Assembly: GCF_963583255.1 (NCBI RefSeq)
Contig: NC_084803.1
Coordinates: 6,252,238-6,316,237 of the forward strand
Direction: 5' to 3'
DNA length: 64,000 bases
Source: Pyrus communis
Lineage: Eukaryota; Streptophyta; Magnoliopsida; Rosales; Rosaceae
The notes under the pieces were generated by a model. That model was given only the letters and a program-made list of their open reading frames with translations, searched no databases and was not told the origin of the DNA. The position numbers and the translations under genes are program-made. The first letter of the stretch is position 1; every line of letters begins with the position of its first letter. Below, one piece after another: positions 33,956 through 45,492 of the stretch.

Positions 33956-35396
33956 TTGGGATCTCCGTGCTACCTCCGGTGAGATTAGCAGGGAGAGAGG
34001 GAGAGAGGGAGAGGGAAGGGGGAGGGAATAAGAGCAGCGGGAGTGGGTATTAATAGTAAAATGCGGTGTGGAAAAGTACGTAAAGAAAAAGTGGGCGGCA
34101 CATGAAGTTAAAAGTTTGGTGTTGCATCAGATTACGGAAATGCCCTTGTGAATTGTACGAATGGCGCGAGATGTGGGTTTTGTGGTAATTAAACATGACG
34201 GGATCTTCGTATACAAGTAATGCAATATATTTTATTTATTTTGTGAAGATCTGACCGTTGGATCCTAGAATCTGGAAGAATCCTGATGCTGACACGAAAC
34301 AAGTTGATCGTGTGGTGGGCCACCTGAATCTGGCGGGGTTTTGGATTCTCCCCTGCCTCTTTTTCCTTTCCTGCCTCCCTTTCCTTTTCTTCTCTCTCAA
34401 TGTACATAGGAGGTAATCCTGAGCGTCCAAATAGAATGTGAGAGGGAAAGGGAGATAATTCGGATCCTCTTTATGTTTGATTACGTAATTGCCTAGTTAT
34501 GTTTGATTATTTTTTTAACTGTGTTATTTGAACTTGAGATTTCTTCAAATATTTATACTAAGAGCTAGTTCAAAACGTTTTACAATTTTAATATATTACA
34601 TTGTCAGGTTGCTCAAAATTATTGTTTATTCAGAATCTTATATTACGTTTTCAAATTACTTGCAGTTATTATTTATGTGCAATCATGTTTTAAGATATGG
34701 ACTTAATCAATAAAAGTTTGTTAAAATAGCATACCAAAACACAATAACCTGTTAAATTCTAAAATGATATTATCAATATGGTTGTGTCGACACGAACATG
34801 AAATGACTAATCAAATAGTATATAAAATGCTATGCGATATATTACATTCTAGTTCGAGGGTTAATTTTCCTAAGACCAATAACAATCCACTTTCTTTTTT
34901 AATTAAACATGACCAATTTAAAAATACAATATTTACATTTTTCTTTTTTGAACAATTGATATTATCTACACTAGGGGGATGGGTTTGGTCTTAGCCTCAC
35001 AATGGGCTAGCAATAATATAGTTCAAATTCACCTTTGGTGAGAATCGAATCTAAGACCTCTCACTTACAAGTGAAGAAGAGTATTATTAGACCGTAGTAC
35101 TAAGTAACAAATATTTACATTAAATAGTATATAAAATGCTATGCCATATATGAGGCTAAGCCAACTCCCTTTTTCTTAGTGTAAGTAATACGGTTTGTTA
35201 AAAAATGATACGAAATTAGTTGCAAGAATATTTGGGGCCACATATTTAAATAGGTTAGGCTTACTATCATGCCAAGTCACCTAATAGCATTGTTAATTTT
35301 TATAGTGAATTATTGGTCCTTATATGTGTAATGGAAGGTCTAATTTATTTATTTAACCATTTTCACAATGGGACTATATTTAATGATGTCCTTTTA
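33956..35396. other. bZIP9 upstream region and AT-rich intergenic DNA
   Basis: 33985-34025 is a GA-rich tract (GGGAGAGAGGGAGAGAGGGA), which reads as a CT-rich leader on the bZIP9 strand. The rest is AT-rich. A SINE-like degenerate stretch may lie at 34975-35110, but no boundaries could be fixed. Confidence 0.45.
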
Positions 35397-36051
35397 GACC
35401 ATCTCCAGTCGAAGGAGGGCTAGAGGGCTCGTTTTAGCCCTCTGGTCCTCCAAGAAATTAATATTGTAATGAATACTGCAGTGCTATATTTCTTAGGCTA
35501 TCTCCAACCGAAGGTTGGCCAAATAGCTCGTTTTAACCCTCTAGCCCTCCAAGAAATTAATATTTTAATGAACAGTGCAGGGCCATATTTCTTAGGCCAT
35601 CTCCAACCGAAGGCTGGCCAGAGGGTTTGTTTTAGCTCTTTGGCCCTCCAAAGAATTATTTTAATGAACAATGCAAGACCATATTTCTTACCATCTCCAA
35701 CCGAGGGCCAATGAGACATAAGGCCAAACATAATTTATTATTTAAATTTAAAAACTACAAAAACTTAAATTAAATGAAATATATAAAATAAATTGTGAAA
35801 ACACTTACTTCGTTGTAGTAACTGGCGCTGCTTTCATGTCTACTTGCAGTGGTTAACAGTTGCATGTTAAATTAATTTTTTAATTTAAGTGTCAAATTAC
35901 TAGTACAACTTAGTTTGAGATAGTTACATGTATAAATGCACATTTACCATCTCTAATAGGAATCTTATATTTGGGGCACCCATTATATTTGTCCCACATC
36001 GAGAGAGAATTGAGCAAGCATAAGCTTGCATGTGTGGCACTCATTATATTT

Positions 36052-36148
36052 GTCCTACATCGGTTGTGGAAGAGGTTTGAGCAATAAAACATGCTTATAA
36101 AAGCAACATTCCCGCATATAACCAATCACCTTTCTGGGCCTTAATTAA
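36052..36148 (+). promoter_or_regulatory. U2 snRNA-type promoter plus U2 5' end, copy A
   Basis: GTCCTACATCG (36052-36062) differs by one base from the plant snRNA Upstream Sequence Element RTCCCACATCG. A TATA box (TATAAAAG, 36096-36103) follows after 33 bp, the RNA polymerase II snRNA spacing. Where transcription would start, ACCTTTCTGGGCCTTAA (about 36128) resembles the first bases of U2 (ATACCTTTCTCGGCC). An extra exact USE, GTCCCACATCG, lies at 35991-36001 without its own TATA box. After about 17 bases the U2 likeness is lost, so this is not a U2 gene. Confidence 0.65.
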
Positions 36149-36646
36149 ATATTTTTTTTTAAATTTTTGGCCCAAAAAAAAAAAACTATTAAAAAAAATT
36201 TCAAAAATAACAGTTAGCTTATTCAAAAATTTTAGGCTGCCCTGGGGCCGACTAGCTGGCTCATTTGGGTCGTCACGTTGGTCCTTTGACCCTTTTTTGT
36301 CTAGTAGGGCCCACGAGCCCTTCAGCTTGGCCCTTAGTTAGAGATGATTTTAGGGCTATTTTCAGCCCTTGGACCCTTTGGTTGAGATGCCTTACCATCT
36401 CCAACCCAGGGCCAAATGGTCATAGGGCTTGTTTTAGCCCTCTCACAAAAAACCGTCTCCAACCGAGGGCTATAGGGCCAAACATAATTTATTATTTAAA
36501 TTTAAAAACTACAAAATTTTAAAAATACAACTTAAATTTAAAAACTACAACTAAAATTTAAAAAATACAACTTATATATTTCAAGTCAAATGTGAGAGGT
36601 TTTATTTAGAGTATTTAAAAATAAAAAATAAAAAAAGTGGGTGGGA

Positions 36647-36742
36647 GTCCCACATCGGTTGTGAGAGAGATTTAAGCAAGCACTAAAGCCTATAAAAAGA
36701 ACACCAAAACATTCAACTAAACATACTTTCTAGGCCTATTAA
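36647..36742 (+). promoter_or_regulatory. U2 snRNA-type promoter plus U2 5' end, copy B
   Basis: The exact Upstream Sequence Element GTCCCACATCG lies at 36647-36657, and a TATA box (TATAAAAAG, 36691-36699) starts after 33 bp. ATACTTTCTAGGCCTATT (from 36723) sits about 32 bp after the TATA start and resembles the U2 snRNA 5' end. Spacing fits the polymerase II class (33-34 bp), not the shorter polymerase III class used by U6. The U2 body is missing. It duplicates copy A within the same mobile element. Confidence 0.7.
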
Positions 36743-37129
36743 ATATATTTTTTTTAAATTTGGGCCCCCAAAAAAAAAAAAAATCAAATAACGATATGTC
36801 AGCTAGTCGTTGGTTTCAAATTTATGGCTCCTTTGGGCTAGTCGGTTGGCTCCTTTGGTCCAGTCGGTTGGCTCCCTTGGGCCAGCCGGTTGGCCATTTG
36901 GCCCATTTTGTCCAGTGAGGCCCACGAGCCATTTGGCCTGGCCCTCAATTAGAGACGACTTCCTTTGGGTCAGTTGGTTGGCTCATTTAGTCCAGTCAAT
37001 TGGCTCCTTTGGGCCAGCCGGTTGGCCCTTTGGCCCTTTTTTGTCCAGTGAGGTCCACGAACCCTTTGCCTTGGCCCTCGATTAGAGACGACTTTAAGGC
37101 TGTTTTCGGCCCTTCGATTGGAGATGGTC

Positions 37130-39379
37130 TTAGAGATTTGTGCCTTCTTGTTTGATAGGTCCTTGTCCATTGGAATTGGACATGGTTTCTATGATTTTAA
37201 TAGTATTAAGGAGCTAGAACTATGAATGATTACTTTCCTTTTAAAATAAAAAGGGTGATGCTAGGGGCAGTTTGGGATTAATGTGCCTTTAAAAAAACAT
37301 TTTTTAGAAGCATGGATAAACCTGCTGCTTCTACTTTCTACTGATTTAGACCCATGATTTTAAAGAGAAAATAATGTTTTTTTTTCATTTACCAAACGCA
37401 ATTAAAACCCCAATTTTTTTTTTAAAATATATACTTTTAAAACAATTTAAACAACATCAAACCAGCCCTAAGTGTACACAACCTAGCTTTTTACGTCATC
37501 CTTCTTAATCACAACACTAGCTAGTGCAAATCATTAGCAATTTTATACTGCTTTATGCAATATTGACATCATTTATTCATGTGGCTGTAACTTCTTTAAA
37601 TCGTCGATGCATTATAAATGGACCACAATTATTTACGAATGGACGTGTAAACGAATAATATATTAAAGACAAGTGTGTTAAAAGATATTTATTATGGATG
37701 GACAAGTGTTTTGCTTTATGCCCATGGCATTGGATCCAATATGGAAATGCACAGTTGCTACTTTAGGCCATGCCCTTATAACATTTCATAAAGTTTCCTT
37801 GTAATTTCATGGATATAATTATAAAGTTTGAATTAGAGAGTTTAATAAAGCAAGGACTCTCTATGTTCCTTAATCAATTTGGATAAGCTTTAAACAAAGG
37901 GGCCACCAATGAAATGCAGTCAAAATCCAACAAAAGATCACACTGTGTAATCTTCCATCTTTATGCAAAAGCTATAAATTAAATTAAATTAATGCCTTGA
38001 TGGCAAAGCATATAGCTAGGGGTTAGTGGTTTGTTTAGGTAAATAGAGTGGATCTCTAAGGATTAGTTTAGGTGTGGAAAAGCAAATTAAAGCTTGATTT
38101 AGACAAGCACCGACCTAAAAACAAAGATGCTGATGGATGCTTTGCATGCCTTGCTAAATAATGATAATGTTATTCGCACATTCATATTTACCTAGTTATT
38201 ACATATTTTTATTAATTTTTTATCATTAATCTTCTTCAATTTATTTGATTCAACGATAAAAAATTAAGAGAAGTGTGTAAAAAATAAAAATGTGGATAAC
38301 ACTACCTTGCTAAAAGGGATGGTTTTCTCCTCCACTTTCTTTTGAGTTTTTTTTGTAAAGCAATGAGCTTTGGATTTTGCTTTTTCATGGCTTTATATGG
38401 TTTTATTTAAGACCAGGTAATACCTAATTTGGAAAAGGATCCTCGTCGGATTCTTTTTCTGGGAATTTTAAAGATTTTGTTATCGTGACCGTTTATTGTA
38501 CATCGTGCGATCAGTTTTCATTATGTACTGTTTATATTTAATTTTAAATTTTAAATTTTAAAATAATTTCTAATCGTACAATATATGATAAATGATCACG
38601 ATCATAAAATCTCTAGAATCCTCAAAAAAAAAAGATTCGGTGAATATCATTTTTCACCTAACTTTTTATTTAAGCTGAATGATCAGAAAAGCCCCCACGT
38701 CAGAGCCACCATAAAAAAGCAGTCTAATTTCTTGCAAATATGAAAAATGACCAAGTGGCCAAAAAGTAAAACATCACAAGTTTTCGATTTCATGATGGTG
38801 AAATATTGGACTCAATTTTCTGTACCAAAACTGGACTTGTTCTCCACTTTCTACTCGTGGTATTATTAGTGCCTTTCTTACTCTAGGAGGTTTCTTCCAA
38901 GTTCTTAAAATGAAAATTGCTAAAGAGATTTTTTTAAATTGAGATTTTTTATGAACTCTCTTTAACTTATCAGTTTAACGTTAATTTTTATATTATTATA
39001 AAATACTATGCAAAAAACATGAAATGATAGAGAATTTACAAAGAGTCTTACTTTTAATAGAGTATCTTTAACATTTCTCTATTAAAATTGGATTCACTTA
39101 GGGCTAGGGATCTAGGGCAACATTTTTTTGTTTGTTTGAATTTTTCAGCTCGAGTTGTAGGGTTTCTTGTTTTCTACTTTCTTCACATTAATCACGTTAA
39201 TAGTAATGGCCCTCACTTATTCACAACTCCATTTCATTATCCATTATGTATTTCCATTTCCTCAACAAGTGAGCTTAATTCGTGCCTATCCTTACTATCT
39301 ATTTTTACCATTCTTTGGATAAAGAAAAGAAACTTGAGTAGGAAGGCTGCTTGGCTACTATCAGAACTCACGCAAGTAC
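37130..39379. other. Intergenic with small MITE-like elements
   Basis: 37262-37469 has imperfect TIR-like ends (AGGGGCAGTTTGGG and CAAACCAGCCCT) typical of hAT-related MITEs. 38164-38304 has imperfect inverted ends (GTTATTCGCACATTC and GTGGATAACAC). 38431-38655 is listed separately. No gene was recognised; the frame at 39088-39417 has no coding look. Confidence 0.5.
38431..38655. mobile_element. MULE-type MITE (225 bp), same family as 18995
   Basis: It starts GGAAAAGGATCCTCGTCGG and shares the core TTTATATTTAATTTTAAATTTTAAA with the element at 18995-19228. The right end is eroded (ATCATTTTTC). Flanks ACCTAATTT (38422-38430) and ACCTAACTT (38656-38664) match at 8 of 9 positions. Confidence 0.8.
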
Positions 39380-39835
39380 AACTCACAATAATTACAATAA
39401 ACCAATCAAACAGTTAAAGGGAAATAAACTTATCTTCTGAAGTGGAGGAAGAAGAAGAAGCCATGATTGCTAGAGTTCATAAGAGTCTTCTACACTCAAG
39501 CAGCCAAAAGTCTTTGCTATCAAATAGAGTTTTAGCACGAGATAGGATAATATTGTGAGTGCAGAGACCTCCATATATATATCCATACTCCCTTGATATC
39601 AGGCCTATTAACTGATACCTTGAATATTCCAAACTGATTAGGGTTTCGGTATAGTCCTCATAGGTATTGAACTTTTGTCAAGTCTTGATAAGGTTACTTG
39701 AATATAATTGCATGTTATTAGGACTCTTAATCTTAGTCAAGTAGGATCGGAATTTCCTCAACATGATAACTCAAACACTGAGCTATCAGTTTGTCAAGAA
39801 CAATAACTCATTCTTCTTGACACTCACATCTTACA
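39380..39835 (-). repeat. 3' LTR (left copy) of the non-coding retrotransposon
   Basis: This pairs with 44988-45492. Shared landmarks are GAAGTGGAGGAAGAAGAAG, TTTTAGCACGAGATA, GATATCAGGCCTATTAACTG and TGACACTCACATCTTACA. The inner boundary (39835) is set by the TGTAAGATG start read on minus. Confidence 0.8.
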
Positions 39836-40821
39836 TTCTCCCACTTGAGTGTCCAAGAAGAATGATATTACATAGGCTAAGACTAAGGTGATCACAAGTC
39901 CCCGAAAGCTGCAATTAAACCTTTAACAACCTGTCACTTATAGCTTCGAATACTGAATCATAAATGCAGTATGTAATCTCTTCTACATGTGTACTTTATG
40001 ATTACAAGTACCTACACCATAAGTATCAAGATTTATGAATAAAATTTTACTATTAAACCATTTTCCACTAACACTTCAATTCAATAATACAAAAGCAATT
40101 TTAAACTCTCACCGATTAAAAGAGTAAAAAATCTCATAAACGCACATACCTCTTAAAAGCTCCCACTAATCAAGCATTAATCAAGGATTTAAAAGTATTG
40201 AGAATTCAACATCAACTACTAATTTTTCTGACTATATCTCTATGTCAGATATTGCGAGGAAGTGAGTGGCTAAAAAGATATTCAAAATCATATGGTCAGT
40301 TTTATTCATCTAAAATTTGACAGAAACATAAAACTTTAACGGAACGTTTTCTGATTGCAACAAAAACATATAATTCCAGAATCATCTTTGGACATAATCT
40401 GATTATATTAGGTTTTCATAGCTAAAACATAAAATACAAGGGCAAACGTATATAGTTTCAACACTTTTAAGTAGATGAAGTATATACAATCTTGTCAATT
40501 CCATGTTTAACCGTTCATTGATTTATAGTTGGACTGAATAAGAAAACACTTTTGAGCAAATTAATTATTCATCAATAACATATAAATCACAAGTCCAATT
40601 TCTTGAACAACAAACAAGAATTAATAAGCACAATACTTTTGAGTAGAATATACTCATTAACCCTTCTTGAATTTCCTGCAAGATTAGTTGCATATATAAC
40701 AAATAAAATATAAACAAGTATGATAATGTATGTTTTATCTACCAAAACCATGACCATTAAAAGCATGCAAAATTGATGAGTATGAAGCCCATAATACATT
40801 ATTTCTCCCACTTGGGCAAAC

Positions 40822-41498
40822 TGTAAGATCTCACATCGCCCAGGGGAGTGATTCTTATATGTTTATTCTCATCCCTACCTAGCACGAGGCCTTTTGGGAG
40901 CTTATTGGCTTCGGGTTCCGTAGGAACTCTGAAGTTAAGCGAGAATGGGGCTAGAGCAATCCCTAGGCCTTTTGGGAGCTCACTAGCTTCGGGTTCCGTA
41001 GGAACTCCGAAGTTAAGCGAGAAGGGGGCTAGAGCAATCACATAATGGGTGACCCACTGGGAAGTTGCTTGTGAGTTCCCAAAAACAAAACCGTGAGGGA
41101 ATGGTAAGCCCAAAGCGGACAATATCGTGCTACGGTGGTGGAGTGGGCCCAGGAAGTGATCCGCATCGGGCCGGGATGTGACAATTGGTATCAGAGCCTA
41201 ACCCTGGCCGTGGTGTGCCGACGAGGACGTCGGGCCCCTAAGGGGGGTGGATTGTAAGATCCCATATCGCCCAGGGGAGTGATCCTTATATGTTTATTCC
41301 CATCCCTATCTAGCACGATACCTTTTGGGAGCTCACTGGTTTCGAGTTCCATAGGAACTCCGAAGTTAAGCGAGAAGGGGGCTAAAACAATCCCATGATG
41401 GGTGACCCACTGGGAATGGTAAGCCCAAGGCGGACAATATCATGCTACGGTGGTGGAGCAAGCCTGGGAAGTGATCCGTCCCGGATCGGGATGTGACA
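40822..41498 (+). mobile_element. Cassandra-type TRIM with 5S rRNA-like LTRs
   Basis: Two LTRs start TGTAAGATC.CA.ATCGCCC: left 40822-41183 and right 41253-41498, both ending GGGATGTGACA. The primer-binding site TGGTATCAGAGCC (41186-41198) directly follows the left LTR, and a polypurine tract (AAGGGGGGTGGA, 41241-41252) precedes the right LTR. The roughly 70-bp interior cannot code. Flanks CAAAC (40817-40821) and TAAAC (41499-41503) match at 4 of 5 positions. The LTRs contain a 5S rRNA-like module (GGAACTCCGAAGTTAAGCG, GGGTGACCCACTGGGAAG), the defining feature of Cassandra. The left LTR carries the 5S-like core twice. The right LTR lacks about 36 bp after CACTGGGAA, so the LTRs differ in structure. 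Confidence 0.93.
40887..41042 (+). repeat. Duplicated 5S rRNA-like module in the left Cassandra LTR
   Basis: Two 78-bp units, 40887-40964 and 40965-41042, each start AGGCCTTTTGGGAGCT and contain GGTTCCGTAGGAACTC followed by GAAGTTAAGCGAGAA and GGGGCTAGAGCAATC. They match the middle of plant 5S rRNA, including the internal control region. Only the second unit continues into ATGGGTGACCCACTGGGAAG, the 5S 3' half. The right LTR has a single unit. Confidence 0.85.
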
Positions 41499-42779
41499 TA
41501 AACACTCAAAATTGCAAGTTTAAACACTAGAGAAAGTGGTTTTCATATAACAAAATATGTTGAATCAATAAAGATCAAATACATAATTTTTTTTTTTGAA
41601 GTACGTTAGAATTAAAAATTTCATAAATAAAAACTTATGCAATGACTACAAATTTTATTTTATTTTAGTGTATGAAAGAAGACTCACATATGTGCTAAAG
41701 ATTAGGTCATAAATTAAAATGAAACCTAATAAGAGAATCTAAACTCAAAATTTATGTTTTAATTCTAAAACAAAGTCGATAAACACTTAGATATCTCAAT
41801 AACATCAATTTTCCAACAATAATTTTAATCCAATTTAGAACTCAGAGAAAATTAAGGCAAAAGATTGGCAAATTTACCTACTCATTCTCGATTCTACAAG
41901 ATTCATCATGGAAGTAGTCAAGTTGTGGAGGATCAAACCAATTGTAAATTGCATGATTGTTACACCTTTGGGCAGAAACAAATCATGCAAAGGAAATACC
42001 TGCACAGCTAGCCAAAACATAAAATACACAAAATAAATATAGCTTCAACAGCTTTGGCCAAATGAAAATATGTTAGAAGTACTTTATGATTTGCTATAAT
42101 ACTAATTTATAGTTGTTAAATGAGTTCCTAAAATTCCCCTTGGGACAAAAGTATTCATCATATAAATTAGAATTCTGATTTTTTCAAAATAATCATTTAG
42201 GACAAAATTAAATAATCCGTTTTGTTGGATATTCAATGATTCTCAAAAGATTAAATCAGACACAAGAGTATGTCGGTATTGACATTGAACAATAAAGTTC
42301 TCAAAAGAGGAAACATAGTTATCGTTTATTCGATAGGGACCAAAATGATCAATTAGTAAACTGATGCCACTTTCCAATTTTTTTTGTCTCATAAGACAAT
42401 GATCATCATAATCAAAATTGATGACCAAATAGAACATTGGTTTGAGCAAAATAAACCAATACATCTTCAATTCAAAACTTAATCAGAGTTGCCTAATAAA
42501 AGTCATTATTATTGAGAATTTGCATAAAAATAAGGACATAATGGAACAATAAACTTGTCTAAAAATCGGTACCAATAGATGTGCACAAATCAGTGAAACA
42601 ATATCCCATAACTCAACCAGTTGTTTGAAGTCCCAAAATTCAGCAGTACTAAATTATTTGTAATTTCACTAAAAACTCAATTCTTGTTAGGTTGTCATGA
42701 AAATTTTCAAGTATGAACTAGACATAGATGGCTACTATTTCACAGAATTTCATGTTTTTTAAATTTTATAACCGAGCCA

Positions 42780-43370
42780 AAAATGAATTCGAAAAGGGAG
42801 GTGCTGCAGAAACTGCAGAAAAAGGTTTAGTACAGACCTGAGATTACAAAATCACCAAATATTCATTGTTCATCCGATATGCATGAAATTTTTCAGAAAT
42901 AAAGTAAACATACAAAGCTGATAATTCCCAAAATTTCATAATTTTTGAGACATTACAAGTGTACTAAAAGAAAATTAGAAATGGATTGCTGCAGAAACGG
43001 CAAAAATTCTGCAATACATACCGGAGACTAAATAATTCACCAAAAATTAAATTTCTCTCCAATATGCATGAGAATTTTCAGAAATTAAGTATACATACAC
43101 ATTTATTGTCACCAAAAGTTCCATAATTTTTGAAATCTTAAAAGTGGGTTAAAAATAAAATCGAAATGGAATGTGCTGCAGAAGCTGAGTAAATTCTGCA
43201 GGACAGTCCCGACATTAAAAATTCACCAATAATTCATTTGCAAACTAATGCTCGTGAAAATTTCCAGATTTGAAATAAACATCTCAATGTATATCATACT
43301 AAAATTTCATGAATTTAGGAGTTACATAGATATATCAAAATAATATCACAAACAGAGTATTCCAGCAACA
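42780..43370. repeat. Degenerate tandem repeat (about 183 bp) in the retrotransposon interior
   Basis: TGCTGCAGAAACTGC-like motifs recur near 42803, 42988 and 43171, each followed by ATTCACCAA.AATTCAT, ATATGCATGA.A.TTTCAGAAAT and CATAATTTTTGA. At least three units are seen. It is AT-rich and non-coding. Confidence 0.65.
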
Positions 43371-44973
43371 TGGTATAACACTTAAATATTTAACATAAAT
43401 CCATTTCTTGTCTAGAAACGTGAAAAAAATACCAGCGTCTACAATCCATTTGATATTATGACATGACCAAAATTCATAAAATTTGGAGTTATGAAAAATC
43501 TATCAAAATCAGAAACTAAAATAGAACAAATTGCAAGGTACGCTAAACTGCATGAACATAGCTAGTCTTGTTTTCATAACTTTACTAAAATCTCAATTTT
43601 CTTTTACAACAACATTTAGCATGTCCATTGTGATATATCAAAATCTCCTTTTAAGATAAGAAAACAATTTAAAAGTGACACCAAAATGGCCACGGCATTA
43701 ATATGTGTATATAGATCAAGCTCCTTACGATCGCAAGATTTGAGAATTGAAAGGGATCTCAAACCTTTCTAATTTCTGCAGAATGAGTTCACACATTCAT
43801 CTAAGCTATGAATGAACATGTGTGCCTGCATAAAACATGTTAGTGTCATGGTATCCAAATTCAGAATTTTAAATCATGAAAATCCTATACAATGGCTCAC
43901 CCGCGAAGTCAGTATCCATAAGGTTAATTCAATCCATCAACTCAAAATAATTTCAAAAGGTTGCTTTAGACAACAACAAAAAATATGAGCAAACTTACTA
44001 ATTTTACTTCCGTTGGGTCAAAATTTATTCTCACCTTTGAACGGGATATGTTCACTAGGGTTTTGGGCGAGCCCTAGGAAACCCAGCACTAACACTACCA
44101 ATCAAATTAAAGCAAGATATGCAAATCTCGTAAAGCTCAACCTAATAAAGCATGGCAAATAATTCATTATGCAAGACTTGGCAGCAAGCTTTTCATAATG
44201 GGGTTCAAGCTCGATGCATAAACCTTAGTGCATGGGTAATGAACCATGGCTGCTTCAATCATGACGGAGAAATCTTCAGCATGCTGGAGCTCTCTGATCC
44301 TTCGACCAAACAAATTTACTCCATCGGAGATATCATGTGATAGAAAAGGAATACTAAAAACTACAAAATCCTTGGAATAATGTATATTTCATCCACCATA
44401 CATCTTGTGTATATATGTCGTATGATGTACTTGACATCTAAATCATAAAGTGAATTGAACATGTTGGTCAACAGTCATTCACAATATAAATTTTGCCATG
44501 AATCTTTGTGATTCATGCTGCAAAACTGTAGTTAGAAAAGCAATTACAAAAATATTCTAAGATTAAGCGGAAGCCTCAGGATCCACAAGTAAAAGACATT
44601 TAACCAAAACAAAAAATTATGCCCTTAATTTGTTAAGAATTTGTTCAAACAGATTACCAATAATCCGAACCCCCAAGCTTTGCAAATTCCCTAGCAGATT
44701 TGTATCTGCAGACAAGGATAATACAACTACACGCAGAAGTAATTTCTGCAGATGGGTCAGATTAAAAAATAATAATAATAACTAAATAATTATTTGCAAA
44801 GCCAATACGATAATCAATCCGCATATTGAATTATCAGCAATATGAATCAATGAATCATGTTATTCGCGGAAGCTTTACATATTGTAAGGATAAAAGTAAT
44901 GGTGATATTGGAACGTTACCAATATATTCAAAACCAACCATGATCGAAATTCTAAATCCTAGGCGAGTTGAGA

Positions 44974-44986
44974 GGCTCTGATACCA
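44974..44986 (-). other. Primer-binding site of the non-coding retrotransposon
   Basis: Read on minus the bases are TGGTATCAGAGCC, complementary to the 3' end of initiator methionine tRNA. It lies next to the right (5') LTR and fixes the element's orientation. Confidence 0.85.
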
Positions 44987-44987
44987 C

Positions 44988-45492
44988 AAGTAAGAAGTAA
45001 TTCGAAAATCAACAAGTTACTAGGATCACAGATAAAACCAAAATAATTACAATAAACTAATCAAACAGTTAAAAGGAAATAAACTTATCTTTCGAAGTGG
45101 AGGAAGAAGAAGAAGCCATGACTGCTAGGGTTTCATAAGGAGTCTTCTACACTCAAGCAGCCGAGAGTCCTTGCTATCAAATAGGGTTTTAGCACGAGAT
45201 AAGATAATATTGTGAGTGCAGGGACCTCCCTATATATATCCATACTCTCTTGATATCAGGCCTATTAACTGATACCTTGGATATTCCAAACTGATTCGGG
45301 TTTCGGGATAGTCCTCATAGGTATTGAACTCTTGTCAAGTCTTGATAAGGTTACTTGAATATAATTGCATGTTATTAGGACTCTTAATCTTAGCCAAGTA
45401 GGATCGGAATTTCCTCAACACGATAACTCATACACTGAGCTATCAGTTTGTCAAGAACAAGAACTCATTCTTCTTGACACTCACATCTTACA
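44988..45492 (-). repeat. 5' LTR (right copy) of the non-coding retrotransposon
   Basis: This pairs with 39380-39835. On minus it starts TGTAAGATGTGAGTGTC (45492). The inner end near 44988 is placed by the adjacent primer-binding site. Confidence 0.8.

Larger units (their letters stand above)
35397..37129. mobile_element. Non-autonomous Harbinger-type element (1,733 bp) with internal repeats
   Basis: The left end GACCATCTCCAGTCGAAGG and the right end CCTTCGATTGGAGATGGTC are inverted repeats matching at 18 of 19 positions. TTA flanks both sides (35394-35396 and 37130-37132), the PIF/Harbinger target size. No transposase is encoded. The inside is built of repeats. CCATCTCCAACCGA-type ends recur at 35500, 35600, 35695 and 36394. 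A unit beginning GGCCAAACATAATTTATTATTTAAA occurs at 35722 and 36477. Near the right end, GGTTGGCTCCTTTGGGCC-like motifs repeat at 36830-37030. It looks like tandem copies of a smaller MITE fused into one mobile unit. Confidence 0.8.
39380..45492 (-). mobile_element. Non-coding LTR retrotransposon (LARD-like, about 6.1 kb)
   Basis: The left LTR (about 39380-39835) and right LTR (about 44988-45492) are direct repeats, about 95% identical over roughly 450 bases by hand alignment. The element reads on minus. The primer-binding site TGGTATCAGAGCC (complement of initiator-Met tRNA) lies at 44986-44974 next to the right LTR. A polypurine tract AAGTGGGAGAA (39846-39836) abuts the left LTR start TGTAAGATGTGAG. 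The interior encodes no gag or pol frame, so it would depend on another element's proteins. A Cassandra element (40822-41498) is nested inside. Outer ends are approximate because the first bases of the left LTR have diverged and no convincing target duplication was found. Confidence 0.8.

Noticed and set aside
34975..35110. Possible SINE tail with GAATCGAATCTAAGACCTC
   Set aside because: Only a weak B-box-like motif is seen; there is no A box at the right distance and no target duplication.
36052..36742. A genuine U2 or U6 snRNA gene
   Set aside because: Only about 17 bases of U2 likeness follow the promoter, and the 33-bp USE-TATA spacing excludes the U6 polymerase III type.
36265..37170. 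Frames rich in Gly/Pro/Trp
   Set aside because: They are translations of the GGTTGGCTCCTTTGGG-type tandem repeat in the Harbinger-type element.
40822..41498. A 5S rRNA gene
   Set aside because: The 5S-like module lacks a proper 5' part, is partly duplicated, and sits inside LTRs with PBS and PPT; it is a Cassandra element.
44152..44340. 62-codon plus frame inside the retrotransposon
   Set aside because: It shows no gag or pol motif, and neighbouring sequence in the same frame is closed; chance frame.
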